The notes below the pieces were generated by a model that was given only the letters and a program-made list of their open reading frames with translations, did not search any database and was not told where the DNA came from. From NCBI GenBank assembly GCA_039920645.1, contig JBDSDI010000081.1, positions 1 to 14,201 of the forward strand: a stretch of DNA of 14,201 nucleotides. The letters are read 5' to 3'. The position numbers and the translations under genes are program-made. Origin of the DNA: CAMCVE01 sp039920645 (GTDB taxonomy: Bacteria; Bdellovibrionota; UBA2428). Every line of letters begins with the position of its first letter. Within the stretch, counting starts at the first letter, position 1. Positions 7,307-14,201 of the stretch are shown one piece after another.

Positions 7307-7570
7307 ATGGCCTCTTCGTTAACTTTTAACCCTCACGTCCAATCTCTGATTCCCGTGGAAGTCATGGAACGTCTCAGAATCATTCCCTTGGAACTCAAAG
7401 ACGATAAACTTTGTCTCGTCGCACGCCGTCCTCTGACCGATCAAGCGCTCGTCGAACTCAAGACCCTGACCGGAATCGAAGATTACGAACTCCAACTCGT
7501 TGGCGAAGACGTGATCGAAGCGTACATCGGTTGCTTCATCGACGGCACCCTCTTCACCAGCGCAGCCTGA
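7307..7570 (+). CDS. Small stand-alone protein resembling the GspE/PilB N-terminal domain
   Basis: An 87-residue soluble protein. The segment from IPVEVMERLRIIPLEL through DDKLCLVARRPL, then ALVELKTLTGIEDYELQLV and DVIEAYI, follows the usual pattern of the second half of the type II secretion ATPase N-terminal domain (T2SSE_N/MshEN): IPxxLAxxxxxxPL, xxLxVAxxDPL, LxxLTG, then a closing helix. It lacks the preceding RLGxxL...Q-type helical motif that forms most of the c-di-GMP pocket in MshEN, and it has no ATPase domain. It is thus a free-standing half domain, perhaps a binding partner or regulator of a secretion or pilus ATPase encoded elsewhere; this is inference. The start at 7307 is chosen by the ribosome binding site GGAAGGAAG. 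It ends 10 bases from the convergent gene's stop, with a GTTCTAGAAC palindrome (7578-7587) across the junction. Confidence 0.8.
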   Translation: MASSLTFNPHVQSLIPVEVMERLRIIPLELKDDKLCLVARRPLTDQALVELKTLTGIEDYELQLVGEDVIEAYIGCFIDGTLFTSAA

Positions 7571-7580
7571 AGCAGAAGTT

Positions 7581-8234
7581 CTAGAACCCGCGTCCGAAAA
7601 TATCGGGCGTGACGGAGCGGACCTCGGGCATTTCCGAGAGCTGTTTCTGGATTTTCTGGAAGGTATCGACTCCTTCCAGCGGAAATGAAACGAGATAGAG
7701 ACCGTTCGCGTACATCTGTTTACGAACGCTCATCCCCCGCCCTTCGACGATCTGTTCGAACTGGGAAAAATCCTGAGTGTCGCGCAAGCGCACCATGAAA
7801 TGATCGGCGACCATTTTTCTTTCGCCGATGTAGTCTTCGGGACGCAAGTCCCCTCCCGTCGCATTCCACATCTGCTGCACCATAATGAGCGGATACTTCA
7901 GCTTCGTTCTATAGATTTTCTGATGGGCGACGCGCGAGGCATCGATGCGCACGTTGCCCTCAAAAAGCGGCTTGCCCCAACTCGCGACTTCTTCTTGGGG
8001 ACTCAGGATCTTCGCGGGTTCCGTTGTGGAAGGACTGACACGGTCGTTGTCGGTTGCGGGACCCGGAAGACGCTTCACTTCGAGAGTCCGAGCTGCCTTC
8101 GGTTCTTCGTTAGAGTGCGGCGCAGATTCCGCGGAGGAATCGACGGGATTTTTCTTGGAAATCAAAAAAAATATCGCCGCCAGCAGCAGGACGAATCCAA
8201 CGACAAAAAAGTTAGCGCTGCGAAACCGTTTCAT
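7581..8234 (-). CDS. Membrane-anchored protein with a subtilase prodomain-like C-terminus
   Basis: A 217-residue protein with one N-terminal membrane segment (about 9-26, preceded by Lys/Arg). It is probably an inner-membrane anchor or uncleaved signal, leaving the rest in the periplasm. Residues 30-85 are a polar, Pro/Ser/Glu-rich linker. Residues about 141-212 (HFMVRLRD, a helix, GRGMSVRKQM, NGLYLVSFP, a helix, MPEVRSVTPD) follow the beta-alpha-beta pattern of subtilisin prodomains, closest in my reading to the fervidolysin-like N-terminal prodomain; they end with the usual V-x-x-x-x-P-D and only five more residues. A prodomain is normally the N-terminus of its protease; here it is a separate gene 26 bases downstream of an S8 protease. 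It may fold or inhibit that enzyme in trans. No ribosome binding site is evident at ATG 8234. The prodomain resemblance is by eye; I am moderately sure. Confidence 0.85.
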   Translation of the reverse strand: MKRFRSANFFVVGFVLLLAAIFFLISKKNPVDSSAESAPHSNEEPKAARTLEVKRLPGPATDNDRVSPSTTEPAKILSPQEEVASWGKPLFEGNVRIDASRVAHQKIYRTKLKYPLIMVQQMWNATGGDLRPEDYIGERKMVADHFMVRLRDTQDFSQFEQIVEGRGMSVRKQMYANGLYLVSFPLEGVDTFQKIQKQLSEMPEVRSVTPDIFGRGF

Positions 8235-8260
8235 GTGAGGGACAGTTTACCCGAAAACGA

Positions 8261-9460
8261 TCAGGGGACGTAATTCGTCGCGGCGTCGAGAGCACGGCCC
8301 ATGTCGAGCTTGGCACCCGTCATGAGATATTTGCCGGGCTGACCCAAAGTTCCGGTGCTTTGGGGCTCGGAATAATCGAGAAGAAGGTTTACGAGACGAC
8401 CGCCATCGATATTCGACACCCCAACTTTGTTCCACATCAGGGCCAAAGTTCCGGCGACCATCGGCGATGCCATGCTCGTGCCGGTCTTGAAGACGTAGGT
8501 GCTCGCGCCACTGACGCGACCCGTGCTGAGGAGATCATATCCAGGGGCCGAGAGGTGAACCATGTGTCCGCCGTAATTGGAGCTGGCGAGCAGACTTTCG
8601 TAAGCACCGAAGCCTTCGGCGTTCGAGGCGACGGCCACGATGCGTTCACTGCGCAAGTTGGCGGGATAGGTGCGGTTCGTGTCGGCGTCGGCGCCAGAAT
8701 TTCCGGCCGCGGCCACGATGATCGTATCTTTCGCTTCGGCTTTTGCGATGACTCCGGCGAAGGAGTCTTCAAACTGCTGGTTCTCGCTGGACGAAGTTCC
8801 GGCGACGTAGGTTCCCATTGAGATGTTCACGACGCGTGCATCCTGGTCGATGACCCACTCGAGTCCGTCGACGACGTCGGAGAGAAACGCGCTGCCGCTC
8901 GAATCCGTAACTTTGGCGACGATCACGTGCGCCGTCCAGCAAACGCCCGTGCTGCCTTGAGCGTTGTTACCAACTGCGGCCATGAGACCAACGACGTGGG
9001 TTCCGTGACCATTGTCGTCCATAATATTGCTGGTCGAGTTCAAAAAGTTGCGTCCATAGACGGGAGCGCCGACGGTCCCAAGATTATCGAGGTTGCCGAC
9101 GAGGTCGGGGTGCGAGGTATCGACTCCGGAATCGACGACGCCGATGCGCAGTTCGGTGCAGTCGGTCTGGTGGTACCACGCGGAAGGGCCATTCAGTGCC
9201 GCAAAGACGTCGAACTGATAACCCGAAGCGGAACTGGGACTAATGGAACCCATGCCCGAATAGGCCGGATCGTTGGGCTCAAGGGTCTGAGCTCCATTGA
9301 GGCTGAAGGTGGAAGCCAATGGCGTCCGCACGGCTTTGAGTGGCAACGAGCCCGAAGCCGCGGCGTCCGCCCTTTTGGCGCTCAGACACCCGTTCAGGCT
9401 GAGGCTTCCCGTGACGGTCAAGATGAGGAGAGAAAAACGTGAGTTCCGCACAAGTTCCAT
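8261..9460 (-). CDS. Subtilisin-like (S8) serine protease, predicted lipoprotein
   Basis: A 399-residue exported protease. The catalytic residues are Asp110 in GVVDSGVD, His152 in NGHGTH and Ser329 in GTSMASP, with oxyanion Asn254 in AAAGNSG, so it should be active. The N-terminus has a hydrophobic stretch ending LSLNGC (Cys25), a plausible lipobox. About 80 residues separate Cys25 from the catalytic core; they are Ser/Ala/Pro-rich and show no I9-like prodomain. Cys101 and Cys174 flank the first core strands and could form a disulfide. The ATG at 9460 is chosen because signal peptide and lipobox follow at normal distance. A longer TTG form from 9547 would overlap the divergent gene, and GTG at 9451 is also possible; no start has a good ribosome binding site. 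It is co-oriented with, and 26 bases upstream of, the prodomain-like gene. The family is certain; the lipoprotein status is likely. Confidence 0.95.
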   Translation of the reverse strand: MELVRNSRFSLLILTVTGSLSLNGCLSAKRADAAASGSLPLKAVRTPLASTFSLNGAQTLEPNDPAYSGMGSISPSSASGYQFDVFAALNGPSAWYHQTDCTELRIGVVDSGVDTSHPDLVGNLDNLGTVGAPVYGRNFLNSTSNIMDDNGHGTHVVGLMAAVGNNAQGSTGVCWTAHVIVAKVTDSSGSAFLSDVVDGLEWVIDQDARVVNISMGTYVAGTSSSENQQFEDSFAGVIAKAEAKDTIIVAAAGNSGADADTNRTYPANLRSERIVAVASNAEGFGAYESLLASSNYGGHMVHLSAPGYDLLSTGRVSGASTYVFKTGTSMASPMVAGTLALMWNKVGVSNIDGGRLVNLLLDYSEPQSTGTLGQPGKYLMTGAKLDMGRALDAATNYVP

Positions 9461-9506
9461 TCTAAATTGTTGCGCTGCATTGGAGCGTGAGATTCCTGTT
9501 AAGAAC

Positions 9507-9519
9507 TGAAATAGTTTCA
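9507..9519. promoter_or_regulatory. 13-base palindrome between the divergent protease and lipoprotein genes
   Basis: TGAAA-TAG-TTTCA is a perfect inverted repeat with a 3-base centre, inside the 69-base region from which both genes are read outward. A shared operator is possible. Just to its right TAAAAT (9526-9531) is a good -10-like hexamer reading rightward; no matching -35 is clear. Confidence 0.3.
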
Positions 9520-9529
9520 ATAGCTTAAA

Positions 9530-12500
9530 ATGATTGACTCGGGGCAACTAAAACCCTATGAAGCCCTCGTGACCACGACCACTTTTTGGAGCGCTAGATC
9601 CCGGATCTCCTTGGTCTTTTTGGTTACGGCGTCACTCGCGGCCTGCTCGCGAAATCCGGAGCCCCCTCCCCCTTCTTCCCAACATTCGGCCTGCTCCAAA
9701 ATTGCTCTTCAGTCCCGCGAATGGACTCCTGCGATCACGCGCGACGTTCTGAGCTGCCTTCTCGGGAAAAACCCGAACGCTTCACTGAGACTTCAAGAAG
9801 CGCCGCCGGAGCAGTTTCAGCATCTGAGTCGCTACCTGAACGAGGCCTTCAAAGATCCCGCTAAAAGAAAAGAACTCGCGCGCATTCTGGCAATCACTCG
9901 CCAGACTTCCGGCGTGCTCGGGCCGCTGCTGCGGGAGCCTCTTGTCCTGGAGATCGGCTCGCGCAAAGACTTCGTGCCGGCCTTGCCGTGGCTCGTTTCG
10001 AGCCTCGATGCGATCCGTGAGATCCTCGTCCGGAGACCCGAAGTCCTGCTCGACTGGGTTGCCGAATGGAACGCCCTGAATCCGCGTGGAGAACTGCTGC
10101 GCAGTCTGCATCCTCCCGTGAGCGAACTGCTCGCCGGAATTTCCTCCGAAAAACGAAATTCCGCGGCGCTACTCGGCTCCGCGCGCACGCTGTTTGCCGA
10201 TCTCGCTATTCAACCGCAACGTCTTTACACCCTCGACGTCCTCTCGCGCACCCAGATCTGCGACGCGAGCGACTCTTCGGTCCTAACGCTCTCGCCGATG
10301 GCACAAACCCTTGACTTCTTCCGCGAAGATCGCCGCAACCCGGAACATTTTTTGACGTCGGTCCAACAAGGGTTTGGCTACTGGTACCGCGTCTGCCGTC
10401 CACGCGGAGAAGCGCTCGATCAGAAGATCATCAACGCATCGCTGAGCTGGCTCTTTGAGAATTGGGAACCGCTGCAGGACTTCTTCGAAACGCCTGAGAG
10501 TCGCGATCTCATTCGGCCGGGCCAGCGTCTCATCGCGATCGCCAGCCGTTACGCCAACGCCGACCGGCAGGACAACGCACTTCTCGTCTGGCTCTTCGCA
10601 CACGAAATTCCCCAGACGCTCGTCGAATCCCTTCAGCGCGATCCACAAAAACTTCGCGCGTGGATTCATGGTTTCCAGGATCTCGCGCCGCTCATGCAGT
10701 CCCTGCCCGACACCTCGCTCAAAGTCAGTCCCGAGTTCCTCCACCTTGCGGAAAAAGATCCTTCTTGGGGTCTCTGGCTCGAAGCCGTCGCGCACGTTCC
10801 TCCCGAAGCGCTTCAGGAACTTTGGACTCTTGCTCAGACACTCACGCCGGGGGGTCTGAAGGATCTCGCCGATGGAATCGAAAGCGCCGAAGGTCAGGAC
10901 CTCATCCGTTTCATGGAGTGGATCGTTAACGTGCGCGGAAAATTCGAAGCGCCGACGATCGAGACGCGCGTCCCTCCTCCCGTCGCCAACGAGGACTCTC
11001 CGGTCGCCGAACAGCTGCGGAATGCGCGGCGGATTCTTTCCGAATGTCTCGAGCAAGGCAACCTTTCCGTCGCCGAGAAATGTCTCGAAGCCAAAGGACT
11101 CCCGACGCCTCCCGCTTTTGTATCCGAACTCTGGAAACTTCATAGCGACAGTGCCGCTTTGAAGAGCGCCCAAGATCCCGACATCCTTCTTCTCTCGCAA
11201 CCGACACTCGCAAAAAAATTCTGGAATCCACTTTTGAATTGGGTCCGCGATACCTCTCTCCCCATGCGCCCCACCGTCGACGTGATCGCGCAGCTGGGCG
11301 AGCTCGTGCGCCGCAATCCCAATCACGCCTGGAATGCGAGCTTGGACCAGGCGTGGACTCAGTTGCGTGCGACCGCGGCAGCCCCGCTCACACCCTCGGG
11401 CGCTGGCATGCGCTTCTATCGCAGCGAACGCTCGGAAGAGATCAATCCCGATTTCTTCTCGGACGTCGAGTTGCGTAACGTTCTGCTCGATCCCGCCTTT
11501 TTCAAAAAGGTGCTGAGCTGGATCACGGTGGACCGCTCGAGCTTGCCCGCGCGACGCTCCCTTCTCAAAATCAACGGGCAGCGTTTCGATATCAACTTCT
11601 GGACTCAAGAAGGTCGCCTCGAAAAAGTGAACGTGTCGTCCATCGAGGCCCTCGACCTTCTCTTCTGGGAACTTCAGATTCCCGTGATCAGCTCACCCCA
11701 CATGATCCGGGGCGTCCTCGAATCGTGGGACACGCTACGAAGCCCCGACGATGTCAGAGCATGGCTCGATGCTAAAGACGGACTGCTCGGGTTCGGCATC
11801 GGTCTCGCGGGTCTCGTGAACGGACCCGGCGAAGGACTGCGCCGCCGTCTCGAGAACGCACAAGCGGTGGTACGCGGACTCCGCGCGCACGGCGAACAGC
11901 ACGCCGACCTTATTCGCGCGACCGCAGTGTTGTCGCTCTTCAAAGATTCGCGCGGACGTTTCACCGACGCGACGGTGAAATCGCTGATGGCTCTTCATCA
12001 GTTCGGTTTCATGCATCTGCTCACGACCGTTTTTGATCCCAAAAGTTCATGGGCCTCGCGTTTAGAATCGACTGATCGCCTTCCGATCTCCGATCGTGTG
12101 ATCGAATCACTTGCGATTCAGTTGCGTAGGATGCTCGACCGTACTCCGACCCAAGACTTGAGCGCGCTCGCAGCGTCGCAGCTTCGCCAGGATCTGTGGA
12201 TACTGCGCGCCGCTACGGCATCGTTCATGAAAATCGCCCTGGAAGATCCCGCCGCGCTGACGCTCTTCGACAAAGAAAACGTTGCGTTCTCACGCCTCCT
12301 TGACGACGCCCACTCAAAAGTCTTCCTGCCTTGGGCCCAGGCTCAGCGAGGAAAACAAGATTCCGTGCGCGACAGCGATCTGCTTCGCCTAAAGAACATC
12401 ATCTTCGGCTTGAACGCGACGCCCAAGATAGCTTGGCTCCTGCTGCTCACTGACCTTGTGAAAAGTCCCGAGCTCGACGCCTTTTGGCCCCAGATTTCGC

Positions 12501-12619
12501 AGCTTTCACGCGCGGATGTCGAACGTCTCACGCGCTGGCTCGAAAGCGGAATTCCTGAGCGCCTTCTGCGCTGGAACACTCTTCTCCAAGTCCAAAATCC
12601 TGACGCAAATCCACGCTAA
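9530..12619 (+). CDS. Very large predicted lipoprotein of unknown function
   Basis: A 1029-residue protein that I do not recognise. Its N-terminus has Arg residues, a hydrophobic stretch LVFLVTASLAAC and lipobox Cys39, followed by Ser and a Pro/Ser linker, so it is probably lipidated; Ser at +2 would favour the outer membrane. The remaining 980 residues look overwhelmingly helical, with repeated patterns of Leu, Trp and Arg (for example LLDWVAEWNAL, LLVWLFAHEIP, LLRLKNIIF), as in helical-repeat scaffolds, and no catalytic motif I can name. Only scattered Cys residues occur. The start is unsure: ATG 9530 has no ribosome binding site and overlaps a -10-like TAAAAT, whereas GTG 9569 gives a normal 25-residue signal peptide. 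Several antisense frames of up to 441 codons inside it are composition shadows. It is followed closely by a beta-protein gene, probably in one operon. Confidence 0.88.
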   Translation: MIDSGQLKPYEALVTTTTFWSARSRISLVFLVTASLAACSRNPEPPPPSSQHSACSKIALQSREWTPAITRDVLSCLLGKNPNASLRLQEAPPEQFQHLSRYLNEAFKDPAKRKELARILAITRQTSGVLGPLLREPLVLEIGSRKDFVPALPWLVSSLDAIREILVRRPEVLLDWVAEWNALNPRGELLRSLHPPVSELLAGISSEKRNSAALLGSARTLFADLAIQPQRLYTLDVLSRTQICDASDSSVLTLSPMAQTLDFFREDRRNPEHFLTSVQQGFGYWYRVCRPRGEALDQKIINASLSWLFENWEPLQDFFETPESRDLIRPGQRLIAIASRYANADRQDNALLVWLFAHEIPQTLVESLQRDPQKLRAWIHGFQDLAPLMQSLPDTSLKVSPEFLHLAEKDPSWGLWLEAVAHVPPEALQELWTLAQTLTPGGLKDLADGIESAEGQDLIRFMEWIVNVRGKFEAPTIETRVPPPVANEDSPVAEQLRNARRILSECLEQGNLSVAEKCLEAKGLPTPPAFVSELWKLHSDSAALKSAQDPDILLLSQPTLAKKFWNPLLNWVRDTSLPMRPTVDVIAQLGELVRRNPNHAWNASLDQAWTQLRATAAAPLTPSGAGMRFYRSERSEEINPDFFSDVELRNVLLDPAFFKKVLSWITVDRSSLPARRSLLKINGQRFDINFWTQEGRLEKVNVSSIEALDLLFWELQIPVISSPHMIRGVLESWDTLRSPDDVRAWLDAKDGLLGFGIGLAGLVNGPGEGLRRRLENAQAVVRGLRAHGEQHADLIRATAVLSLFKDSRGRFTDATVKSLMALHQFGFMHLLTTVFDPKSSWASRLESTDRLPISDRVIESLAIQLRRMLDRTPTQDLSALAASQLRQDLWILRAATASFMKIALEDPAALTLFDKENVAFSRLLDDAHSKVFLPWAQAQRGKQDSVRDSDLLRLKNIIFGLNATPKIAWLLLLTDLVKSPELDAFWPQISQLSRADVERLTRWLESGIPERLLRWNTLLQVQNPDANPR

Positions 12620-12682
12620 GTCTCCGTCTCGGTGCCCGCTCGAGTATTGCCCCCGTCCATCGAAAGCTTTATTCTTAAAGAT

Positions 12683-13426
12683 ATGAATTTCTCGCACACG
12701 CCCCGCGCGCTCGTCGCAATTCTCGCGCTGCTCTCGTGGCCGGCGTTCGCGAAAACCGGTTTCCTCGACCCGCAAAGCGGTATGACCTTGGGTCTCGGAA
12801 CTTATGAACACTCTATCGCGGGTGAGAACCTTTTCGACCCCGTGCCTGCCCTCGCTCCGAGCGGAACGACCATCGCAGGGTCCGACACGCTTCGGCTCTT
12901 GCCCGCAAAGATCGGTTTCTTCACGACACGCGGCAATGCCGAGGTCGAAGGCTACTTCCGCTACATGCTCAACCAGCGATCGCCCTGGACGGCTTCGGGC
13001 GGCCAGGACGGAACGGGCTACACAACCTTCCGCAGTTACGGCGCCGGTCTCAACGCTGGCGTTTCCTTCCTTCAGGAAAGTGGTTTCCAGATGAAGGCGA
13101 CGCTCAACGCCGAGTACGTTCTTCAACGCGCTAGCATCGAGTTCCGGGGAAGCTCGACGACCGATACCGCTCAACTCGCCACCAGCTCGGTGCTTACCGG
13201 CGCGGGAATTCAGCCGGAGCTCTGGCTGGGAGATCTTTGGGTGCTCTCGCTCTTCGCAGGCTACCAGTACGGATTCGCACGCACGTGGAACGTCTCCAAG
13301 AGCACGACCTTCATGGGACGCAGTTTTTCCCAGGGCGGACTCGACGACGCAAACGGCGTGGCAGCGAAGGCCCAGTTCGGCGGCTTCCTGGCCGAGCTTG
13401 CTTTGAAGTTGAATTTCTATAAATGA
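12683..13426 (+). CDS. Predicted small outer-membrane beta-barrel or secreted beta protein
   Basis: About 247 residues starting at ATG 12683, which gives a textbook signal peptide (MNFSHTPRALVAILALL, cleavage after AFA before KTG). The mature part alternates Gly- and aromatic-rich amphipathic stretches (MTLGLGTYEHSI, AEVEGYFRYML, YGAGLNAGVSF, MKATLNAEYVL, WVLSLFAGYQYGFAR, FGGFLAELALKLNFY), which look like antiparallel barrel strands. It ends in NFYK, with an aromatic near the C-terminus as in many barrels. The size would fit an 8-10 strand barrel. I recognise no specific family. A longer reading from 12632 adds 17 residues before the signal peptide and is less likely. It lies 63 bases after the large lipoprotein on the same strand, so the two may be co-expressed and could work together at the outer membrane; that partnership is inference. 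Confidence 0.82.
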   Translation: MNFSHTPRALVAILALLSWPAFAKTGFLDPQSGMTLGLGTYEHSIAGENLFDPVPALAPSGTTIAGSDTLRLLPAKIGFFTTRGNAEVEGYFRYMLNQRSPWTASGGQDGTGYTTFRSYGAGLNAGVSFLQESGFQMKATLNAEYVLQRASIEFRGSSTTDTAQLATSSVLTGAGIQPELWLGDLWVLSLFAGYQYGFARTWNVSKSTTFMGRSFSQGGLDDANGVAAKAQFGGFLAELALKLNFYK

Positions 13427-13485
13427 GCCTCATTCTGAGCTCTATTTAATTCAATCTTAACGAGCCTCTCTACCCCGTCTGTCGA

Positions 13486-13491
13486 TACACT
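13486..13491 (+). promoter_or_regulatory. -10-like hexamer placing a start site at the GTG of the next gene
   Basis: TACACT matches four of six consensus bases, and its end is six bases from GTG 13498, so transcription starting there would give a leaderless message. No good -35 is seen upstream, so this is weak. Confidence 0.2.
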
Positions 13492-13497
13492 AGAAGA

Positions 13498-14201
13498 GTG
13501 AGACTCTTCTTAAAATCACGTCTGACGTGGTCCCTGGTGCCGTTGCTTTCGTGCGCCCTGATCTCACCTTCGGCTCGAGCGGTCGACACCGCCGCTCTGG
13601 CCAGCACGGCCGTGCAAGGTGCGATGAGCATGGCGATGCTCTCGGCTATGGACACCGGTTTCTCGGCGGCAGACTGCGTGTGTAATGCGGATTCGACGAC
13701 CTGTAAGACTGGAGCTGCGGGTTTCTGTGCTGCGCTGGCACTCAACGTCGTGTCAATGGCTCTGGGCGTCGCTCAAGCTCTAGCCGCAGGGAATACGCAA
13801 AGCGCCGTTCAAGGACAAGACGGTGCTGGCGGGTACGACGCCAACGGGAACAAGATCGATGTGCCAACGATCCCACCTTTTACGCCGACGACCATCCCCA
13901 ACACCTTCAAAGCTGAATGCGCAAAACCCAATCCTCCGAAATACCTTTGCGAAAATAATGGCTTCGAGCTCGCGAAAATCGATCTCACAAAACTAAAAAC
14001 ACTCACTGAAACCGGGAAAGTCGTTCTAACCCCGGAACAGCTCGCCGGCATCGATAGCGCCGAGAAAAAAATCGCAGCCATCCAAAAAGGTGACTACGCG
14101 GGCGCACTGGGCGCAGCGGGTGCTGCCAATGGATCAGATTTCTCCGATTACGCGTCTCAGACCTCGGGACGCGCGGGAAGCGCGGGAGCTCTTTCGTCGC
14201 C
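13498..14201 (+). CDS. Secreted cysteine-containing protein of unknown function (truncated by window end)
   Basis: An open frame of about 234 codons runs off the window end. It starts at GTG 13498; an in-frame stop at 13447 and no ATG or TTG between them limit the choice. The product begins with a clear signal peptide (basic MRLFLKSR, hydrophobic core, cleavage after SARA before VDT), so it is exported. The mature part opens with a Met/Ala-rich helix, then a cysteine cluster D-C-V-C (Cys60, Cys62), Cys69 and Cys77, a second hydrophobic helix (about 78-97), a Pro/Thr-rich linker (121-137) and a further pair Cys141/Cys151. The six mature cysteines could form three disulfides. The segment after 190 is Gly/Ala/Ser-rich and low in complexity. 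I do not recognise the family. It follows the beta-protein gene by 71 bases and may belong to the same envelope cluster. Continuous codon use in this frame supports it as real. Confidence 0.78.
   Translation, partial: MRLFLKSRLTWSLVPLLSCALISPSARAVDTAALASTAVQGAMSMAMLSAMDTGFSAADCVCNADSTTCKTGAAGFCAALALNVVSMALGVAQALAAGNTQSAVQGQDGAGGYDANGNKIDVPTIPPFTPTTIPNTFKAECAKPNPPKYLCENNGFELAKIDLTKLKTLTETGKVVLTPEQLAGIDSAEKKIAAIQKGDYAGALGAAGAANGSDFSDYASQTSGRAGSAGALSS

Noticed and set aside
10283..11608. 441-codon minus-strand open frame
   Set aside because: It is antisense within the large lipoprotein gene. Its product has no signal or motif, and long antisense frames are expected in GC-rich genes.
12506..13174. 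222-codon minus-strand open frame
   Set aside because: It spans the end of the lipoprotein gene and most of the beta-protein gene in antisense; no domain or ribosome binding site supports it.
13425..13450. Possible terminator after the beta-protein gene
   Set aside because: Only a 4-bp GAGC/GCTC stem is present and the following TATTTAATT is not a proper T-run.
13470..13745. 91-codon minus-strand open frame
   Set aside because: The plus-strand frame over the same bases encodes a clean signal peptide and continues to the window end, which fits a real gene better.

Overview
The window looks like chromosomal DNA from a member of the Bdellovibrionota or Oligoflexia (Bdellovibrio-like delta-proteobacterial relatives). 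This rests on inference: moderately GC-rich DNA, many envelope lipoproteins and secreted proteins of unknown function, a receiver-like/coiled-coil protein of the kind common in predatory and gliding delta-type bacteria, and diguanylate cyclase signalling. No rRNA, tRNA, CRISPR array, transposase or phage gene is visible. The DNA is almost fully coding, and the longest gap is about 280 bases.

Region 1 (1-7023, minus strand) is a compact six-gene run read right to left: uvrB, a soluble NtrB-type histidine kinase, a protein with a degenerate receiver-like head, an acidic linker and a coiled coil, a GGDEF protein, a calcineurin-like metallophosphoesterase, and the start of pyrG (CTP synthase, cut by the window edge). 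The uvrB/kinase and coiled-coil/GGDEF junctions are 4-base stop/start overlaps, and the pyrG ribosome binding site overlaps the phosphoesterase stop. The run is therefore very probably one transcript that embeds a signalling cassette between two housekeeping genes. The GGDEF protein keeps its active site and inhibitory site, but the residue that normally reads the guanine base (Asp344 in PleD) is Gly.

Region 2 (7024-7580) is a spacer between divergent genes plus a small plus-strand gene. Its 87-residue product resembles only the second half of the N-terminal domain of GspE/PilB-type ATPases, with no ATPase attached.

Region 3 (7581-9460, minus strand) encodes a lipoprotein subtilisin-like (S8) protease with a complete catalytic triad and no recognisable I9-type prodomain. 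Immediately downstream is a membrane-anchored protein whose last 70 residues look like a subtilase prodomain and stop where a prodomain would normally be cleaved. I read this as a split protease/prodomain pair, with the chaperone or inhibitor supplied in trans. It is the most interesting candidate system in the window.

Region 4 (9530-14201, plus strand) is divergent from the protease. It encodes a very large lipoprotein of unknown function, a small predicted outer-membrane beta-barrel or periplasmic beta protein, and a cysteine-containing secreted protein truncated by the window end. All three appear to act in the cell envelope.
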